Part shown: in pieces, positions 14,425 through 16,644 of the stretch
Position numbering within the stretch: position 1 is the first letter of the stretch
Layout of the letters: each line of letters opens with the position of its first letter
Assembly (NCBI GenBank): GCA_030040825.1
Contig: JASHSY010000041.1
Coordinates: 1 to 16,644 of the forward strand
From: Xanthobacteraceae bacterium
GTDB lineage: Bacteria > Pseudomonadota > Alphaproteobacteria > Rhizobiales > Xanthobacteraceae
Length of the DNA stretch: 16,644 nt
Direction of reading: 5' to 3'
The notes under the pieces: model-generated
Told to the model about the DNA's origin: nothing
The model's input: the letters and a program-made list of their open reading frames with translations, nothing else
Database searches by the model: none
Position numbers and translations under genes: made by a program

Positions 14425-15021
14425 CTAGTGCGAGGCCGGACCGAGCGGCCCGCTTTCCGGGCGTACCTCGGCGGCCATCAGGCCCTTCGGACCTGGTCCA
14501 AAACGAACCAGGACGAACTGGCCGGGGCGCAACTCGGCAATGCCGAACCGGCGCAACGTCTCCATATGCACGAAAATATCCGGGGTGCCCTCCCCGCGCG
14601 TGAGAAAGCCAAAGCCGCGAAGCCGATTGAACCATTTCACCTGCGCTCGTTCGAGACCGCTCGTCGGGGTGACGGTAACATGGGTTCGCGGCGGCGGCAT
14701 CTGTGCCGGATGCATGGCCGTCGATTCGTCCATCGAGAGCACGCGGAATGCCTGCAGGCCCTTCGGCCGCGCCAGCACTTCGCATACCACGCGCGCGCCT
14801 TCGTAAGCGGTCTGATAGCCGTCGCGGCGCAGGCAGGTGACGTGCAGTAGCACGTCGGCCATGCCGTTGTCGGGCACGATGAAGCCGTAACCCTTGGCAA
14901 CATCGAACCATTTGATGACGCCGGACACCTCAATAACACTCGCCGCCGACTCGTCGCTGAGGTCGACGTCGGGGCCTAGGCCAAGCCCGGTTGATTTTGG
15001 TTCGATCCCGTCCGACGCCAT
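14425..15021 (-). CDS. Double cold-shock-domain protein
   Basis: A 198-residue nucleic-acid-binding protein with two cold-shock domains in tandem. The first (about 31-97) has GVIKWFDVAKGYGFIVPDNG with RNP1-like KGYGFI and RNP2-like DVLLHVT. The second (about 125-187) has AQVKWFNRLRGFGFLTRGEG with RGFGFL and DIFVHME. They are joined by a Pro/Thr-rich linker (about 98-122). Single-domain CspA-type proteins are about 70 residues; the two-domain form is common in alphaproteobacteria and is expected to bind single-stranded RNA or DNA and melt structure. ATG at 15021; the ribosome site is poor (GGCGGCGG-rich). The sirtuin gene lies 125 bases upstream on the same strand. Confidence 0.92.
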   Translation of the reverse strand: MASDGIEPKSTGLGLGPDVDLSDESAASVIEVSGVIKWFDVAKGYGFIVPDNGMADVLLHVTCLRRDGYQTAYEGARVVCEVLARPKGLQAFRVLSMDESTAMHPAQMPPPRTHVTVTPTSGLERAQVKWFNRLRGFGFLTRGEGTPDIFVHMETLRRFGIAELRPGQFVLVRFGPGPKGLMAAEVRPESGPLGPASH

Positions 15022-15051
15022 GACGCCGTGGCCGCCGCCGCTTCTGTGCTG

Positions 15052-15068
15052 GCGCCCCGCGCGGGCGC
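15052..15068 (-). other. GC hairpin in the cold-shock gene leader
   Basis: GCGCCC (15052-15057) pairs with GGGCGC (15063-15068) around a 5-base loop, about 30 bases upstream of the cold-shock ATG. In a minus-strand leader it could influence translation with temperature, but GC-rich hairpins of this size are frequent by chance here. Confidence 0.25.
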
Positions 15069-15146
15069 ATCACGAATCTGTTGAATCGAAGATAACACTG
15101 GCGGTCCGATGGAAAAGCACAAAAATGCAACACTCGGCTAAAAGAG

Positions 15147-15938
15147 TCACAGCCTGTGAACATCGGTGGATGACGCGTCATCGACAAACGGCTCGAATAC
15201 CGTGCCAATGTCGCTGCGCACGACCAAGTCGGCAACGTCGTCGAAATCGGTCGGCTCCCGGTTGACGATGATCAACCGGGCGCCATTTCGCTTGGCCATC
15301 AAGGGAAATCCGGCCGCGGGCCACACCACAAGCGAGGAGCCGATCGCCAGGAATAAGTCGCAGGATAAAGTCAACGCCTCCGCCTGCCGCATTGCGGTAT
15401 CTGGCATCGCCTGCCCAAACGAGATCGTCGCGGTCTTGATGAAGCCGCCGCACGTGGTGCAGTCGGGCGCACAGCCATTGCCGGCTTGCATGCGCGCCCT
15501 CACCCAGGAAATTTCGTAGCGCTGCTCGCAATCAAGGCAGCGGGCATAGGTGGTATTGCCGTGCAATTCGACGACATGTTCGGGTGCAATGCCAGAGGCT
15601 TGATGCAGATTGTCGATGTTCTGTGTCACCACAGCCGGTACCTTGCCGGCGCGATAGAGGCTGGCCAGTGCCTTATGCCCACGGCCCGGTTTGGCCTGGC
15701 CGAATTCTTCGCCGATGGCAAATCGGCGGCGCCACGACTCGTTGCGCGCTTCCTGGCTGGCCAGGAACTCGTCGAACGGGATGGGCCGGTTCTTCGTCCA
15801 AATCCCCCCTGGAGAGCGGAAGTCGGGAATGCCGCATTCGGTCGAGATGCCGGCCCCGGTAAAGGGCAGGATCGTGGTTGCCTCTTCGACCATCGCCTTG
15901 AGTTGGGTCATGACGCCGGAGAAGTCGGTGGCGGCCAT
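15147..15938 (-). CDS. cobB: Sir2-family NAD-dependent protein deacylase (CobB-type)
   Basis: A 263-residue cytoplasmic sirtuin, which removes acyl groups from protein lysines using NAD. The NAD-binding motif GAGIS is at 28-32 followed by GIPDFRSPGGIW. TQNIDNLH is at 105-112 and the catalytic His126 is in ELHG. The zinc ribbon cysteines are Cys134/Cys137 and Cys160/Cys163. GSSLVVWPAAGFP and IIVNREPTDFDD follow in the C-terminal half, the usual GTSL and NxE/D positions. The start at 15938 has AGGG 8 bases upstream; an in-frame ATG at 15968 would add ten residues. The gene is divergent from glyoxalase I with 82 bases between them. Preferred acyl group cannot be decided from sequence alone. Confidence 0.93.
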   Translation of the reverse strand: MAATDFSGVMTQLKAMVEEATTILPFTGAGISTECGIPDFRSPGGIWTKNRPIPFDEFLASQEARNESWRRRFAIGEEFGQAKPGRGHKALASLYRAGKVPAVVTQNIDNLHQASGIAPEHVVELHGNTTYARCLDCEQRYEISWVRARMQAGNGCAPDCTTCGGFIKTATISFGQAMPDTAMRQAEALTLSCDLFLAIGSSLVVWPAAGFPLMAKRNGARLIIVNREPTDFDDVADLVVRSDIGTVFEPFVDDASSTDVHRL

Positions 15939-16020
15939 GCTTTCTACCCTGATGGTCCTGTCATACATAGCTTAGGCAAACCCCACGGAACGGAATCTCA
16001 ACACGAAACAGGGTGCCATC

Positions 16021-16476
16021 ATGCGGTATCTGCATACAATGCTGCGCGTTCGCAATCTCGACGCTGCCCTCGACTTCTACTGCAATAAGCTCGGACTGAA
16101 AGAGACCCGCCGGCGGGTCGACGACAAAGGCAAGTTCACGCTGGTGTTTCTGGCCGCGCCCGCCGATGGCGAATTGGTCGCCAAGGGCCCGCAAAGCCGC
16201 GAAGCGCCCCTGGTCGAGCTGACCTATAACTGGGAGGGTAACGAGGATTATGGGGAAGCTCGCTATTTTGGCCATCTCGCCTATGAGGTCGACGACATCT
16301 ACGCCACCTGCGAGAAGCTGATGCAGGCCGGCGTTACCATCAACCGGCCGCCGCGCGACGGCATGATGGCGTTCGTGCGCTCGCCCGATAAGCAATCGAT
16401 CGAACTCTTGCAGAAGGGCGCAGCGTTACCGCCCAAGGAACCCTGGAAATCCATGCCCAATACCGGGCATTGGTGA
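16021..16476 (+). CDS. gloA: Lactoylglutathione lyase (glyoxalase I)
   Basis: A 151-residue cytoplasmic metalloenzyme that converts the methylglyoxal-glutathione hemithioacetal to S-lactoylglutathione. All four metal ligands expected for GloA are visible: His5 (LHTMLRV), Glu66 (VELTYNW), His85 (FGHLAYEV) and Glu128 (SIELLQ), in two beta-alpha-beta-beta-beta repeats. DFYCNKLGLKETRR and AFVRSPDKQSIELL are family blocks. AGGG lies 7 bases before the ATG. Length is slightly above the 135 residues of E. coli GloA, with a short C-terminal tail. It is divergent from the sirtuin gene. Confidence 0.95.
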   Translation: MRYLHTMLRVRNLDAALDFYCNKLGLKETRRRVDDKGKFTLVFLAAPADGELVAKGPQSREAPLVELTYNWEGNEDYGEARYFGHLAYEVDDIYATCEKLMQAGVTINRPPRDGMMAFVRSPDKQSIELLQKGAALPPKEPWKSMPNTGHW

Positions 16477-16496
16477 GTGCGGCGGGCGGCGCTTGC

Positions 16497-16525
16497 TTGC
16501 CGCTCTCCCGTTTCCTCTTTATATG
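16497..16525 (+). promoter_or_regulatory. Candidate promoter for tRNA-Glu
   Basis: TTGCCG (16497-16502) and TATATG (16520-16525) are separated by exactly 17 bases, each matching the consensus at 4 of 6 positions. Transcription would start near 16532, leaving a leader of about 29 bases that contains the GC hairpin CCGCGC-CTTG-GCGCGG (16541-16556) just before the tRNA. Confidence 0.4.
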
Positions 16526-16560
16526 TCGCGCCCTTCGCAGCCGCGCCTTGGCGCGGGCCC

Positions 16561-16636
16561 GCGCCCTTCGTCTAGCGGTCCAGGACGCCGCCCTTTCACG
16601 GCGGAAACACGGGTTCGATTCCCGTAGGGCGCGCCA
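16561..16636 (+). tRNA. tRNA-Glu (anticodon UUC)
   Basis: A 76-base gene with encoded CCA. The acceptor stem GCGCCCT (16561-16567) pairs with AGGGCGC (16626-16632). The anticodon stem CCGCC/GGCGG encloses loop CTTTCAC with anticodon TTC at 16595-16597, and the T arm is ACGGG-TTCGATT-CCCGT. The window ends 8 bases later. Confidence 0.97.
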
Positions 16637-16644
16637 GTGAAAAT

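Noticed and set aside
1..16644. Mobile elements, CRISPR arrays, integrase or attachment sites near the two tRNAs
   Set aside because: No transposase, integrase, terminal inverted repeats with target duplications, spaced repeat arrays or tRNA 3' end duplication were seen; the only repeat found is the tandem palindromic pair at 13380-13465.

Overview
The window reads as a chromosomal segment of a GC-rich alphaproteobacterium, probably in the Hyphomicrobiales (Rhizobiales). The clues are a free-standing NDUFS4-type complex I accessory subunit, a two-domain cold-shock protein followed by a DUF192 gene, several LivHMG-type transport genes, a REC-EAL protein, and tRNA genes that encode their own CCA. 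Species cannot be named from the sequence alone. No insertion sequence, phage gene, CRISPR array or replication origin was recognised.

Left part (1-7775): a branched-chain-amino-acid-type (HAAT) ABC importer locus. On the minus strand the order of transcription is an AraC-family regulator (6100-5273), permease LivH, permease LivM, ATPase LivG, a second ATPase (LivF type) fused to a Tm-1-like/UPF0261 domain, and the first 23 codons of a PEP-hydrolase-like TIM-barrel gene cut by the window edge. From livH onward the genes overlap or nearly touch, so they are very likely one operon. The periplasmic binding protein is divergent (6423-7715, plus) and ends at a strong hairpin terminator. The 322-base region between the regulator and the binding protein carries a good promoter for the regulator. 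UPF0261 and PEP-hydrolase-like domains are the two halves of the tomato virus-resistance protein Tm-1. Here the pair is tied to an uptake system, one half by direct fusion to the transporter ATPase. This is the most interesting system in the window.

Middle part (7769-11299, minus): an MHS-family major facilitator transporter, then a DctA-like DAACS symporter separated from it by a hairpin, and upstream a secreted methionine sulfoxide reductase A with one cysteine. The DctA-like protein lacks the arginine and aspartate that bind dicarboxylates in characterised relatives.

Right part (11475-16644): a cupin protein and a REC-EAL protein whose two domains have both lost key residues. Then come a tandem palindromic repeat, tRNA-Pro(UGG) and the NDUFS4-like subunit on the plus strand. 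They converge on a minus-strand set: sirtuin deacylase, double cold-shock-domain protein and exported DUF192 protein. Glyoxalase I and tRNA-Glu(UUC) close the window on the plus strand.
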